A stretch of DNA of 35,274 nt from Chitinophaga pinensis (GTDB taxonomy: Bacteria > Bacteroidota > Bacteroidia > Chitinophagales > UBA10324), in NCBI GenBank assembly GCA_945892775.1, contig CAMDDP010000030.1, forward strand, positions 1 to 35,274. The letters run 5' to 3'. The translations under genes and the position numbers were made by a program. Shown here piece by piece: positions 9,086 through 18,955 of the stretch. Position 1 is the stretch's first letter. Each line of letters starts with the position of its first letter. The notes beneath the pieces were generated by a model that did no database searches, was not told the origin of the DNA, and worked only from the letters and a program-made list of their open reading frames with translations.

Positions 9086-10261
9086 CTACATCACCTCAAA
9101 CACTCCAGCAATTCCCTGTCCACCCCCAACACATGCTGTAACTATTCCGCTTTTTTTTCCGCATCGGTTTAATTCGTGGATGAGTTGAATGGTGAGTTTC
9201 GCCCCTGAACAACCGAGGGGATGACCGAGTGCAATAGCTCCGCCGTTCACATTTACAATCTCTGGATTCATTCCTAGTGTGCGAATCACTGCTAATGCTT
9301 GTGAAGCAAATGCTTCGTTCAATTCTATGAGGTCAATGTCTTTCAATTTTAATCCTGCCTGCTTGAGTGCTATAGGTACAGCTTCAACAGGACCAACTCC
9401 CATAATGCGAGGATGCACTCCTGCACTTGCGCAACCAACTAAACGCGCCAATGGTTTTATATTGTAATGCTTGCACATGCGCTCGCTCATAACAATAGTA
9501 AAGGCAGCACCATCAGATGTTTGCGAAGAGTTGCCAGCTGTTACACTTCCATTGATGGCGAATACTGGTTTTAATTTACTCAACACCTCTAGCGAAGTAT
9601 CGGCGCGCGGTCCTTCGTCGGTGTCCACTATAAATGATTTTGTTTCGCGTTTGCCTTTCGCATTGACTGTTACATCTTCAACTGTTATAGGTGCAATCTG
9701 GTTTTTGAAATATCCGTTGGTGATAGCGGCGATTGCCTTCTTGTGACTCTGGTAAGAAAAAACATCTTGGTCTTCGCGGCTCACATTGTATTCGTTCGCC
9801 ACCGCTTCGGCAGTGAGCCCCATGCCAATATAATATTCAGGAGTTGATTTCGACACCGTGTAATTGGGAACAGTTTTCCATCCGACAGTTGGCACAAGCG
9901 ACATGCTTTCGGTGCCGCCGGCTATGATGCAATCTGCCATGCCTGCGCGAATTTTTGCAGTGGCAATTGCAATGGTTTCTAAACCACTTGCGCAATACCT
10001 GTTCACTGTCATGCCTGGTACATTCATTGACAAAGCGCGTACTGCTATCATGCGACCAATCTGCAAACCCTGCTCGGCTTCAGGCACTGCATTGCCCACA
10101 ATTAAATCATCTACATGATGCGGCTCGAGTTGCGGAACGGTTGCAAGTAATTGCCTTATAGTTTCCACAGCTAAATCATCTGGGCGCGTGAAACGAAAAC
10201 CGCCCTTCTTTGCCTTGCCCACTGCGGTGCGGAGTCCTGCTACTATATATGCTTCTTGCAT
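9086..10261 (-). CDS. fadA: Acetyl-CoA C-acyltransferase (thiolase)
   Basis: This 391-residue enzyme carries out the last step of beta-oxidation, splitting 3-ketoacyl-CoA with CoA to acetyl-CoA and a shortened acyl-CoA. All thiolase active-site elements are visible: nucleophile Cys90 in NRYCASGLE, His347 in GGAIALGHPLGCSGA, and Cys377 in TACVGGGQG near the C-terminus. Length is exactly typical. It is the first gene of the minus-strand pair with the acyl-CoA dehydrogenase. The 240-bp gap to the divergent cinA holds the promoters of both; I see no clear consensus for this gene. A biosynthetic acetoacetyl-CoA thiolase role cannot be excluded, but the neighbour favours degradation. Confidence 0.94.
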   Translation of the reverse strand: MQEAYIVAGLRTAVGKAKKGGFRFTRPDDLAVETIRQLLATVPQLEPHHVDDLIVGNAVPEAEQGLQIGRMIAVRALSMNVPGMTVNRYCASGLETIAIATAKIRAGMADCIIAGGTESMSLVPTVGWKTVPNYTVSKSTPEYYIGMGLTAEAVANEYNVSREDQDVFSYQSHKKAIAAITNGYFKNQIAPITVEDVTVNAKGKRETKSFIVDTDEGPRADTSLEVLSKLKPVFAINGSVTAGNSSQTSDGAAFTIVMSERMCKHYNIKPLARLVGCASAGVHPRIMGVGPVEAVPIALKQAGLKLKDIDLIELNEAFASQALAVIRTLGMNPEIVNVNGGAIALGHPLGCSGAKLTIQLIHELNRCGKKSGIVTACVGGGQGIAGVFEVM

Positions 10262-10501
10262 TTTTCAGTCAATTAAAAAGTAAAAATGAGAAATGAAAAA
10301 CTGTTTGCTTCTTGATTGTATTTGCTAACTGAAAAGCAAAATCCAGAATTTCATTCTTTATTTCTCAAAATTAAACTGACAACTCATATTAATTTATGAC
10401 TTGCGAAAATTTAACGAACAGCTGATGTGGATAGTTCGGAAATGCCCTTTCTATTTAATGAATGAGTAGCGCTATTACATTTATATCCTGAAATATTATT
10501 T

Positions 10502-11752
10502 ATGAACTGTTGCATCGTAACAATAGGTGATGAACTTTTAATCGGTCAGGTGATAGATACTAACTCCGCTTTCATCGGTCAGGAGATGAGTAAACTCGGA
10601 GTGCAGATACATTCGCGCATCAGTGTCGGCGACCGCGAAGAAGACATTTTGCGCACACTCGATCAGGCAAAACAAATTGTTGATATTATTTTAATCACCG
10701 GCGGGCTCGGTCCTACAAAAGATGACATCACAAAAAATGTTCTATGTAAATATTTCGGCGCAAAGCTGATTGTGAATGAAGAAGTGTTACACGATGTAAA
10801 AAGTTTTTTCACAAGACTCAATCGTCCGATGCTTGAAACAAATCTGAAGCAAGCGGAAGTGCCGGATAATTGTGTGGCAATAAAAAATAAAAACGGAACA
10901 GCGCCCGGTATGTGGTTTCAGCAGGAGAAAAAAGTTTTTGTTTCAATGCCCGGAGTTCCTTATGAAATGAAAACTATGTTAACGGAAGAAATTATTCCTC
11001 GATTGAAAAAAACTTTTTCGTTTCCAATCATTATTCATCGAACGATTATGACTTGCGGAATTGGCGAATCATTTCTCGCCGAGTTAATAAAAGAATGGGA
11101 AGAAAATATTCCTGCTCATTTTCGATTTGCCTACCTGCCTGCATTGAATCAATTGCGTTTGCGAATTACAGCAACCGGAACCGATGAATCAAAACTGAAA
11201 AAAGAAATTGCAGAGCAGGAAAGTAAACTCATTCCGCTCATTGATAAATATGTTTTCGGTTACGACGATGAATCATTGGAAAGTGTAGTTGGAAAAATGC
11301 TGAAGGAAAGAAATGCAAACATCGCCCTCGCCGAAAGTTGTACCGGAGGATACATTGCGCACAAACTCACTTCTATTTCCGGAAGCTCTTCTTACTTCGA
11401 TGGCTCGCTGATTACTTATAGTTACGATGCGAAAGAAAATTTTCTCGGTGTGAATCACGATACACTAGTACACACTGGTGCAGTAAGTGAAGAAACCGTT
11501 CGCGAAATGGTAGCAGGTATAAAACAAAAATTTAAAACCACTTATGCCATTGCTGTGAGTGGAATTGCAGGACCAGATGGTGGCACACCAGATAAACCCG
11601 TTGGAACTGTTTGGATTGCACTAGGAACTGAAACTGAAATTATTGCAAAAAAATATTTCTTTCATCGAAATCGAATTCAAAATATTGAAATGACTTGTGT
11701 AGCCGCTTTGAATCTATTGCGAATGGAATTACTAGGAATATTAGAACCTTAA
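10502..11752 (+). CDS. cinA: CinA-family protein (CinA N-domain plus PncC-type amidase)
   Basis: 416 residues in the two-domain arrangement of CinA. The N-terminal MoaB/MogA-like domain (~1-170) has GDELLIGQVIDTNSAFI and ITGGLGPTKDD. The C-terminal domain (~260-416) has AESCTGGYIAHKLTSISGSS (Ser279 in ESCTGG) and GIAGPDGGTPDKPVGTV, the signatures of nicotinamide-nucleotide amidase (PncC). The family hydrolyses NMN to nicotinate mononucleotide and, through the N-terminal domain, ADP-ribose in some members; it thus recycles the pyridine nucleotide by-product of NAD-dependent ligase. The historical competence link is weak outside Gram-positives. The ATG at 10502 gives the usual N-terminus. An imperfect -7-like TACATTTA lies at 10476-10483. 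Confidence 0.95.
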   Translation: MNCCIVTIGDELLIGQVIDTNSAFIGQEMSKLGVQIHSRISVGDREEDILRTLDQAKQIVDIILITGGLGPTKDDITKNVLCKYFGAKLIVNEEVLHDVKSFFTRLNRPMLETNLKQAEVPDNCVAIKNKNGTAPGMWFQQEKKVFVSMPGVPYEMKTMLTEEIIPRLKKTFSFPIIIHRTIMTCGIGESFLAELIKEWEENIPAHFRFAYLPALNQLRLRITATGTDESKLKKEIAEQESKLIPLIDKYVFGYDDESLESVVGKMLKERNANIALAESCTGGYIAHKLTSISGSSSYFDGSLITYSYDAKENFLGVNHDTLVHTGAVSEETVREMVAGIKQKFKTTYAIAVSGIAGPDGGTPDKPVGTVWIALGTETEIIAKKYFFHRNRIQNIEMTCVAALNLLRMELLGILEP

Positions 11753-11785
11753 TCAACATAAAATTTTCTAACAAATTTTGATTCT

Positions 11786-11793
11786 TATTTTTG
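11786..11793 (+). promoter_or_regulatory. -7 promoter element for the E2 gene
   Basis: TATTTTTG matches TAnnTTTG and lies 21 bases before the ATG at 11815, giving a short leader. It sits in the 62-bp gap after cinA, so the E2 gene probably has its own promoter. Confidence 0.5.
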
Positions 11794-11814
11794 TCGAGGA
11801 AAAATTCAGTAAAC

Positions 11815-13092
11815 ATGGCCGAAGCAGAACTCATAATGCCCAAAATGGGTGAGAGCATTACAGAAGCAACCATTTTAAAATGGTTGAAAAATGAAGGCGA
11901 TAAGGTAGAATTGGATGAAGCAGTATTAGAAATAGCTACTGATAAAGTTGATAGTGAAGTTCCTTCGCCTTATGCTGGAACTGTAACAAAACTTCTTTAC
12001 AAAGTTGGTGATGTAATTGCTGTAAATAAACCAATCGCCATTATCTCAACGAGTTCAGCCGTATCCCAAAAGGCTTTTACCCCTACAACCGTAGTTGGCC
12101 CCACTTCGTCAAAAACAACACCAGTTCCAACAACAACTTCTCAACCATCAAACGAACAGAGTAATAGCGCAAGATTTTATTCGCCTCTTGTTTTAAACAT
12201 TGCACGAAGTGAAGGAATCAATATGGGTGAGTTAGAGTCAATTACCGGAACAGGATTGGAAAATCGTTTAACAAAAAAAGATGTTCTGAATTATGTGAGT
12301 TCACGCAAGAATGGAACAACCACTCAAATAACAGCATCAACTCCCGAACAAACCTTACAACAGCAACCAGTTTCAACAAGTGGCAATGTAGAAATTATAG
12401 AAATGGATCGTATGCGCAAACTCATTGCTGATCACATGGTGATGAGCAAAAGGGTTAGTGCACATGTCACTTCATTTGTTGAAGCAGATGTAACAAATAT
12501 GGTTATGTGGAGGGAGCGCGTGAAAAAAGATTTTGAAAAACGCGAAGGCGAAAAAATAACTTTCACTCCGTTGTTTATTGAGGCAATTGTGAAGGCAATA
12601 AAAGATTTTCCATTGGTGAATTCGTCTTTGAACGGAACGCAAATTATTCGCAAAAAAGATATTAATATCGGAATGGCTGCTGCACTTCCAAGCGGAAATT
12701 TAATTGTGCCTGTTATAAAATATGCAGACACAAAAAATTTAATTGGCATTACTAAAGAAGTAAATGATTTAGCTAATCGTGCTCGCAAAGGTCAACTGAA
12801 ACCAAATGAAATTGAAGGGGGAACATTTACCGTTACCAATGTTGGAACATTCGGAAACCTAATGGGCACACCAATTATTAATCAACCTCAAGTCGCCATC
12901 ATGGCAACTGGAGCAATTAAGAAAAAACCTGTTGTACTCGAAACACCACAGGGAGATGTGATTGCTATTCGACACATGATGTTCTTATCGCTTTCTTACG
13001 ATCATAGAATAGTTGATGGGGCTTTAGGTGGCGCCTTCCTTCGAAAGGTTGCAGACTATTTAGAACAATTTGATTTAAACAGAGACTACTAA
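11815..13092 (+). CDS. 2-oxoacid dehydrogenase E2 (dihydrolipoamide acyltransferase)
   Basis: 425 residues from ATG 11815; an in-frame TTG at 11791 overlaps the promoter and is unlikely to be the start. The domains follow the E2 plan. A lipoyl domain (~4-80) has the lipoylated Lys44 in EIATDKVDSEV. A Thr/Pro/Ser-rich linker is followed by a peripheral subunit-binding domain (~118-162, SPLVLNIARSEGI...LTKKDVLNYV). The catalytic acyltransferase domain (~195-425) contains His397 and Asp401 in SYDHRIVDG. It forms the core of a pyruvate, branched-chain or 2-oxoglutarate dehydrogenase complex; sequence alone does not decide which. No E1 or E3 gene is in the window, so the complex is encoded in scattered loci. 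The small membrane protein gene follows after 11 bp. Confidence 0.93.
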   Translation: MAEAELIMPKMGESITEATILKWLKNEGDKVELDEAVLEIATDKVDSEVPSPYAGTVTKLLYKVGDVIAVNKPIAIISTSSAVSQKAFTPTTVVGPTSSKTTPVPTTTSQPSNEQSNSARFYSPLVLNIARSEGINMGELESITGTGLENRLTKKDVLNYVSSRKNGTTTQITASTPEQTLQQQPVSTSGNVEIIEMDRMRKLIADHMVMSKRVSAHVTSFVEADVTNMVMWRERVKKDFEKREGEKITFTPLFIEAIVKAIKDFPLVNSSLNGTQIIRKKDINIGMAAALPSGNLIVPVIKYADTKNLIGITKEVNDLANRARKGQLKPNEIEGGTFTVTNVGTFGNLMGTPIINQPQVAIMATGAIKKKPVVLETPQGDVIAIRHMMFLSLSYDHRIVDGALGGAFLRKVADYLEQFDLNRDY

Positions 13093-13103
13093 AAACACAA
13101 ACT

Positions 13104-13556
13104 ATGTACGATGCATTTTTAAAATCTCATTCCGGATTACGATGGATAGTATTAATTCTTGCCGTAATTACTATTATCAAATACCTAAGTGGATGGTTAC
13201 AAAAAAAATCATTCACCCCCTCTGATAATAAAATCAGCTTGTATTATTCTATTGCTATGGATATACAATTAATTGTTGGATTGGTGCTTTATTTATTTCT
13301 CAGTCCCGCCACTAATTCATTTCATATCGATATGAAGGACACCTACAGCCGGTTCTGGGGAATGGAACATTTAGTAATGATGGTAATTGCCATTGCATTC
13401 GTACACATTGGAAGAGTGATGGTAAAAAAAGCAAAGACAGATGCTGCTAGATTTTCAAAAGGAACAATTTATTTTCTCCTTTCATTATTAATAATGCTCG
13501 CATCAATTCCTTGGCCATTTCGCGAAATTATTGGCAGGCCTTTATTTAATATGTAA
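13104..13556 (+). CDS. Small four-helix membrane protein, unknown function
   Basis: 150 residues with four predicted membrane segments (~12-30, ~47-68, ~91-112, ~123-142) and few loops. It begins KSHSGLRWIVL and contains GMEHLVMM and FVHIGR, so several His residues lie at helix ends. Proteins of this kind are often labelled cytochrome b-like in Bacteroidota, but I cannot confirm haem binding. Only 11 bp separate it from the E2 gene, so co-transcription is likely. The next 123 bp (13557-13679) contain an AT-only inverted repeat (13606-13614 with 13630-13638) but no strong terminator. Confidence 0.75.
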   Translation: MYDAFLKSHSGLRWIVLILAVITIIKYLSGWLQKKSFTPSDNKISLYYSIAMDIQLIVGLVLYLFLSPATNSFHIDMKDTYSRFWGMEHLVMMVIAIAFVHIGRVMVKKAKTDAARFSKGTIYFLLSLLIMLASIPWPFREIIGRPLFNM

Positions 13557-13679
13557 TATTATCTATACTTCCAATTTTTTAATAGAATATTTTTAAAGTA
13601 TTTTTATTAAAAAAGTTTGATAATTAGAATTTTTTAATTGTCTTTAGCCTCCTTAAAATAAAAACCAAACCAAACCTTT

Positions 13680-16600
13680 ATGGAATTTTTCTTCAAATCC
13701 CTTACAAAAAATAGTTGGAGCAAGTTGATCTTTTGCTTACTATTTTTATCAACCATTTTCGCGTATACAAATTCAAATGCGCAATACTGCACTCCTTCCT
13801 ATGGATTCGGAGGGTGCGATGAGTTCATCAGCAATGTTACGGTTGGTTCCATAAATTATGGAAGCGGTTGTAGCACTTCGCAATACGAAGATTTCACATC
13901 AACATTTACTGATGTTTTTGCAGGTCTTAATTATCCAATAACCGTAATCGTAGGTCCTCCTTTCTATACAGGTGACCAAGTCGGTGTTTTTATTGACTGG
14001 AATCAGAATGGAATATTAACTGATGCTGGTGAATCAAATATTCTTTCAAATAACGGTGGAGGTTCGTTTTCAGGAACTGTAAATGTTCCATCAGGAGCAA
14101 CTCTTGGAATAACCCGTATGCGTGTAATGATGTCATATAATGTTACTCCGGAACCATGTAATGCTAATGCTTCGTTTTATGGTGAAACAGAAGATTACTC
14201 TGTAAATGTTCAACCCGGACCAACTTGTCCATTCTCAACAGCATTAAATGTAACCAATTCTACAACTACTTCTGCTGATTTAAACTGGACCGGAGATGTT
14301 TCTGCAATTAAATATAAGGTAAGATATAAAAAATATTCGGACCCTGCTACTGTTCCAACATGGGCAACCCCAACTGTTGTTACTGCGCCTACTACTACAC
14401 TTGCAGTAGCTGGCTTAACACCTGCAACTCAATACGAATTTCAAGTTTCAACTTTTTGCAATGCTACTGATTCAAGTGGCTATCCTTTTTCATTTTACTG
14501 GAACACATTGTGCTTTGATTGCCCTGCAACATCAATTCCAGAAGCTGAGGCTTGCGGTTCTGATGCAAATGGTGGTTGCAATATGCCTGTTCCGTTTTTT
14601 GAACCAATAAATTGTGGCGACACAATTTGTGGAACAAGCTGGGCTGATGGAAACATTCGTGATACCGACTGGTTTGTTTTTCAAGTAGCTACTCCCGGAG
14701 TTTATACCATATATGCTAAAACAATGTTTACTGCTCAAATGGGATATATTGGTCCAAATCAATCTTGTCCGATTACAGCATTTACTGATTATGTAACTTC
14801 TCCAAATGAATGCGATTCATTAAGTTTAACTGGATATCTGACTGCTGGTACCTGGATTTATTTTATTTCCCCAACTGTATTTAATGGTTATGCCTGTGGA
14901 AGTGGAAAAAATAATTATTTAACATATGTATGTGCTCCAAATCCTATTCAGGTTGTTGCTAATGATATTTGTACTGATGCAACTATTATAACCCAAAACA
15001 CAACTTGCGTTTCTACTTCAGGTGATGTTGCAGGTGCCTTTATCCAAACGGGAGCTGCTTGCATAGGAACCGCAGAAGATGATGTTTGGTATCAATTTGT
15101 TGCAACAGCAAATGTCGCAACAGTTAAGGTAACAGGTTCAGCAAGTTTCTATCCTGTAGCTGAAGTTTTTGATCAATGCAGCGGAAATCAATTAGCTTGT
15201 ATTCAAGGTTCAGGTACTGGTGGAGTTGCTACATCAACTTTAGCACCTTTAACAATTGGGCAAACTTATTTTGTTAGAGTGTACGATATTTTTGCTACAG
15301 TTCCTGCAACTACAACTTTTGATATTTGCGTGTTTGACGCTCCTCCTTCAACTCTTCTAAATGATTTTTGTACAGATGCAATCACACTTGTTTGTGGTGA
15401 TGTTGTTACCGGAACAACTATTGGCGCAATAGCTGATATAGCTCCAACTTGCGGTACTTCTGTTACAGCTCCTGGAGTTTGGTACACATTAGTAGGTGAT
15501 GGTTCAAATACTTTTATATCAACTTGTACTGGAACCACATGGGATTCTAAAATAAATGTATACTCTGGAGATTGTAACAATCTTGTTTGTGTTGGCGGTA
15601 ATGATGATTTCTGTGGATTACAATCACAGGTTTCTTTTATTGCTCAACTTGGAGTAAATTATTATATTCTCGTAAATGGATACAATGGCGCCACAGGAGA
15701 TTTCACAATTGATGTTGTTTGCTTAGCGCCCTGTGTTCTAACATGTTCACCCACTTATACATCTGAATCTGAATCTTGTGGAGCTGATGTGAATGGTGGT
15801 TGCAATATGGCAATACCATCATTTGAGCCAATTGCTTGCGGTGATACTATTTGTGGAAATGCTTGGATGTCTGGTGGAACAAGGGATACCGATTGGTATT
15901 CGATTGACATTACTACACCTGGTACCTATACTTTCGTTGCTATTACTCAATTCCCATGTTCAATGGGATTTGTTGGGCCAAATACTCCCTGTCCAATTAC
16001 TCAATTTGACCAATTTGTGAATACGCCTAATGAGTGTGATACTTTAAGTATTACGAGCGTTCTTTCTGTTGGTACATATATTTATGTTATTGTACCTTAT
16101 AATCCTTCGTTTGATGGCTACCCTTGTGGAAGCGGAAAAAATACATATGTTACATATGTATGTGCTCCAAATCCTCCACCAAGTATCCCAAATGATATAT
16201 GTTCTGATGCTACTGTAATTATTCAAAACCCATCTTGCGTTCCAACTGCAGGAGATGTTGCCGGTGCCGTTATTCAATCAGGGTTAGGATGTACGGGCGG
16301 TTACGGTGAGGACGATGTATGGTACCAATTTGTTGCAACCACAACCAATCCGGTTGTTCAGGTAACAGGATCAGCAAATTTTGATGCTGTTATTGAAGCT
16401 TTTGATGCATGTGGCGGAAACCAACTTGGTTGTCAGGATATCACCTTCGGTGGTGGTATTGAAGCACTGGAATTAAGTGGTCTTACTGTAGGTCAGACAT
16501 ATTATATTGGTGTTTATGATTATTATTTTACTCCTCCTTCTACAACGACTTTTGATATTTGTGTGTTTGATGCTCCACCTCCTTGTGTGGTTTGCCCATC

Positions 16601-18857
16601 GGCAACTGCAAATCAGGAAAATGAAGTTTGTGGCGGAGATGCAAATGGTGGCTGCAATATGCCTGTTCCGGCATATGAGCCGATTGCCTGTGGCGATACA
16701 GTTTGTGGTACTTCATTCGCTGATAATAATTTCCGTGATACTGATTGGTATGAATTTACAATTGCTTCACCATCAAATGTTTCGTTTACTGTTAATTCCG
16801 GATTCCCAAGACTTGTTGGATTTGTTGATGCGTCCCTTGGATGTGGAGCACCTCAATTCCTCGTATTTTCCCAAGGATTAAATGAATGCGATACGACATC
16901 TGCAGCTGCAAACTTACCAGCAGGTACTTATTGGGCATTTGTAGCTCCGAATAGTTTCAATGGATATACTTGTGGTGGATCAAAATCAAATTATACAGCT
17001 GTTTTAACTTGTGGTGCGGCTATTCCTCCTCCGGCAAATGACTCTTGTTTGGGTGCTGAAGTTGTTCACTGTGGAGATGTTGTACTCGGATCAACTCTTT
17101 ATGCAACGGTAGATGGTAATGCCACTTTCTGTGGAACAACTCCTGAAGCTGCTGGTGTTTGGTATGTATTAGCAGGTAATGGTTTTGTAGCAACAGCTTC
17201 TTTATGTAATGGACCAAATTACGATAGTAAAATAAATGTTTATTCAGGTGATTGTAATACACTTACCTGCGTAGGAGGCATCGATGACTTTTGTGGCCTA
17301 CTATCGGAAGTATCATTTCCAACAGTAATTGGTACAAATTATTATATTCTTGTAAATGGATATAATGTAGCTACAGGCGATTTCCAATTAGATATCAGCT
17401 GCTTAGCTCCTCCGCCAAATGATGATCCATGTGGTGCTTTATCTTTAGCTATTGGGTCTAATGGTCCATATGATAATAGTTCTGCTACTGCAAATCCAAG
17501 TGAACCAGCTCCCCCTGCAAATGGCTGTCAGGTAAATGATGGATGGTGTAATAGCGGATTAGAAAATACACTTTGGTTTATTTTCGATGCTCCTGCTTCA
17601 GGAAGAATTACTATTAACTCTCCTGATTTTGATACTCAACTTGCTATATGGGATGCAGCGGATTGCAATGCTATTTTAACTGGCGGTGCAACCTTAATTG
17701 CTGCAAATGATGATGATGCTGATTATGCCGCTCATGGCGGTGTAATGTTCTCTTCCTATTTATATAGTGATTGTTTGACTCCTGGTCATACATACTATGT
17801 TCAATTAGATGGATATTTTGGAACTGTTGGATCAACTGATATTATTCTTTCTGATCCTGGAGTTATAAATGCATCGTTTACTACATTAAATGCAAGGTAT
17901 TGTCCAACTGCTTCACCAGTTACATTAGTTCCTGCAACCGCTGGTGGAACATTCAGTGGTCCTGGTGTAAGTGGAAATATCTTTAATCCTGCAACTGCAG
18001 GTGTTGGTGGTCCTTACAGTATTGTTTACACTATTCTTGGATGTATTACTTCAACACAAACAGTTTCAGTTGCAAATCCGGTTGCAGATATTTCACCTGC
18101 TGGTCCGGTTACTGTTTGCTTTGGACAAGCTGTTCCGTTAACTACTCCTTATGATGCGGGATATACCTACTTATGGAAACGCGGACCATTTACAATTCCT
18201 GGAGCAATTACTAACAGTTACACTCCAACATGGTCAGGAACATTTAAGTACAAAGTAAAAGTTACAGATGTAGTTGGTGGAGGATGCTCTTCTAAAGACT
18301 CTGTATATTATACTATGATCAATTTCGCTAATCCTACCTTAATTATTGGTGCATGTATTAATAATACAGTTTTATTAACTTCTACTGTTACTAATCCAAG
18401 CTTGAACTACCAGTGGGTTAAAGGAACTACTCCAATCAGTGGTGCAACTAATCCTTCTTATTTAGTTACTACAAATGGTCCATACAGAGTTGCTATTACT
18501 GACTCATGTGGAACATTAAGATTTACACCTTTAACAATGATTAATGTAACTACTTGCCGTATTGAAGAAATGTCTGACGAACAAGTTGCTCAAATGGTTG
18601 ATGTTGCTCTTTATCCAAATCCAAATGAAGGACAATTTACCATTAACTTAAACTCATATGATCTTTCTTCATCTGAAGTGAGTGTTGATGTTTACAATGT
18701 ACTTGGTCAGGTTGTTTATTCTAAACTTCTATCATTAAACGAAGGAAAATTGAACACCATGATTCAATTGCCTTCATCTATTGAAGATGGATTATACAAT
18801 GTTAGAATTAAGAAAGGTGATTATGAAACCTTCACAAAAATTGTTGTGTCGAAATAA
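13680..18857 (+). CDS. Giant modular T9SS surface protein (GEVED, FN3, repeated modules)
   Basis: 1725 residues. A signal peptide (~1-34, ending NSNAQ) precedes a GEVED-type domain (~37-178, with VGVFIDWNQNG and ETEDYSVNV) and a fibronectin III-like domain (~183-276). Then come Cys-rich modules in the order A-B-C-A-B-A-C-D. A (~278-424, 685-833, 967-1114) has CGxDxNGGCNMPVP, CGDTxCG and RDTDW; B (~425-556, 834-966) has EDDVWYQFVAT and DICVFDAP; C (~557-684, 1115-1243) has WDSKINVYSGDC and NYYILVNGYN. D (~1244-1394) is a related beta domain with GLENTLWFIFDAP. Two Ig-like regions (~1467-1625) and a type A T9SS sorting domain (~1641-1725: LYPNPNEGQF, VYNVLGQVVY, GLYNVRIKKG) finish it. B, C and D resemble pre-peptidase C-terminal-type beta sandwiches, so carbohydrate or protein binding is plausible. 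No catalytic domain is seen. Many paired Cys suggest disulfides after export. Confidence 0.9.
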   Translation: MEFFFKSLTKNSWSKLIFCLLFLSTIFAYTNSNAQYCTPSYGFGGCDEFISNVTVGSINYGSGCSTSQYEDFTSTFTDVFAGLNYPITVIVGPPFYTGDQVGVFIDWNQNGILTDAGESNILSNNGGGSFSGTVNVPSGATLGITRMRVMMSYNVTPEPCNANASFYGETEDYSVNVQPGPTCPFSTALNVTNSTTTSADLNWTGDVSAIKYKVRYKKYSDPATVPTWATPTVVTAPTTTLAVAGLTPATQYEFQVSTFCNATDSSGYPFSFYWNTLCFDCPATSIPEAEACGSDANGGCNMPVPFFEPINCGDTICGTSWADGNIRDTDWFVFQVATPGVYTIYAKTMFTAQMGYIGPNQSCPITAFTDYVTSPNECDSLSLTGYLTAGTWIYFISPTVFNGYACGSGKNNYLTYVCAPNPIQVVANDICTDATIITQNTTCVSTSGDVAGAFIQTGAACIGTAEDDVWYQFVATANVATVKVTGSASFYPVAEVFDQCSGNQLACIQGSGTGGVATSTLAPLTIGQTYFVRVYDIFATVPATTTFDICVFDAPPSTLLNDFCTDAITLVCGDVVTGTTIGAIADIAPTCGTSVTAPGVWYTLVGDGSNTFISTCTGTTWDSKINVYSGDCNNLVCVGGNDDFCGLQSQVSFIAQLGVNYYILVNGYNGATGDFTIDVVCLAPCVLTCSPTYTSESESCGADVNGGCNMAIPSFEPIACGDTICGNAWMSGGTRDTDWYSIDITTPGTYTFVAITQFPCSMGFVGPNTPCPITQFDQFVNTPNECDTLSITSVLSVGTYIYVIVPYNPSFDGYPCGSGKNTYVTYVCAPNPPPSIPNDICSDATVIIQNPSCVPTAGDVAGAVIQSGLGCTGGYGEDDVWYQFVATTTNPVVQVTGSANFDAVIEAFDACGGNQLGCQDITFGGGIEALELSGLTVGQTYYIGVYDYYFTPPSTTTFDICVFDAPPPCVVCPSATANQENEVCGGDANGGCNMPVPAYEPIACGDTVCGTSFADNNFRDTDWYEFTIASPSNVSFTVNSGFPRLVGFVDASLGCGAPQFLVFSQGLNECDTTSAAANLPAGTYWAFVAPNSFNGYTCGGSKSNYTAVLTCGAAIPPPANDSCLGAEVVHCGDVVLGSTLYATVDGNATFCGTTPEAAGVWYVLAGNGFVATASLCNGPNYDSKINVYSGDCNTLTCVGGIDDFCGLLSEVSFPTVIGTNYYILVNGYNVATGDFQLDISCLAPPPNDDPCGALSLAIGSNGPYDNSSATANPSEPAPPANGCQVNDGWCNSGLENTLWFIFDAPASGRITINSPDFDTQLAIWDAADCNAILTGGATLIAANDDDADYAAHGGVMFSSYLYSDCLTPGHTYYVQLDGYFGTVGSTDIILSDPGVINASFTTLNARYCPTASPVTLVPATAGGTFSGPGVSGNIFNPATAGVGGPYSIVYTILGCITSTQTVSVANPVADISPAGPVTVCFGQAVPLTTPYDAGYTYLWKRGPFTIPGAITNSYTPTWSGTFKYKVKVTDVVGGGCSSKDSVYYTMINFANPTLIIGACINNTVLLTSTVTNPSLNYQWVKGTTPISGATNPSYLVTTNGPYRVAITDSCGTLRFTPLTMINVTTCRIEEMSDEQVAQMVDVALYPNPNEGQFTINLNSYDLSSSEVSVDVYNVLGQVVYSKLLSLNEGKLNTMIQLPSSIEDGLYNVRIKKGDYETFTKIVVSK
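14511..17862 (+). repeat. Shuffled coding modules A-B-C-A-B-A-C-D
   Basis: Module boundaries estimated from recurring motifs: A 14511-14951, B 14952-15348, C 15349-15732, A 15733-16179, B 16180-16578, A 16579-17022, C 17023-17409, D 17410-17862. Copies are clearly homologous as protein (for example CGSGKNxYxTYVCAPNP ends the first two A copies) but diverged in DNA, unlike the near-identical repeats at the left end of the window. Confidence 0.82.
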
Positions 18858-18880
18858 TTCTTTTCTAAAGTATTGATTTA

Positions 18881-18914
18881 AGAAAGGCTCCAAATTCGGA
18901 GCCTTTCTTTTTTA
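18881..18914 (+). terminator. Intrinsic terminator after the giant surface protein
   Basis: A perfect 11-bp stem (18881-18891 agaaaggctcc with 18898-18908 ggagcctttct) has a 6-nt loop and is followed by a T run. Confidence 0.94.
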
Positions 18915-18955
18915 TAAAAATTCTATTAGCTTTATAGCAATAGAATTGATGTAGG

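Noticed and set aside
11791-11814. TTG start for the E2 gene
   Set aside because: It overlaps the -7 element, and ATG 11815 leads straight into the lipoyl domain at the normal distance.
13606-13638. Terminator before the giant surface protein
   Set aside because: The stem is purely A/T with a 15-nt loop and would be too weak; it is likely chance in AT-rich DNA.
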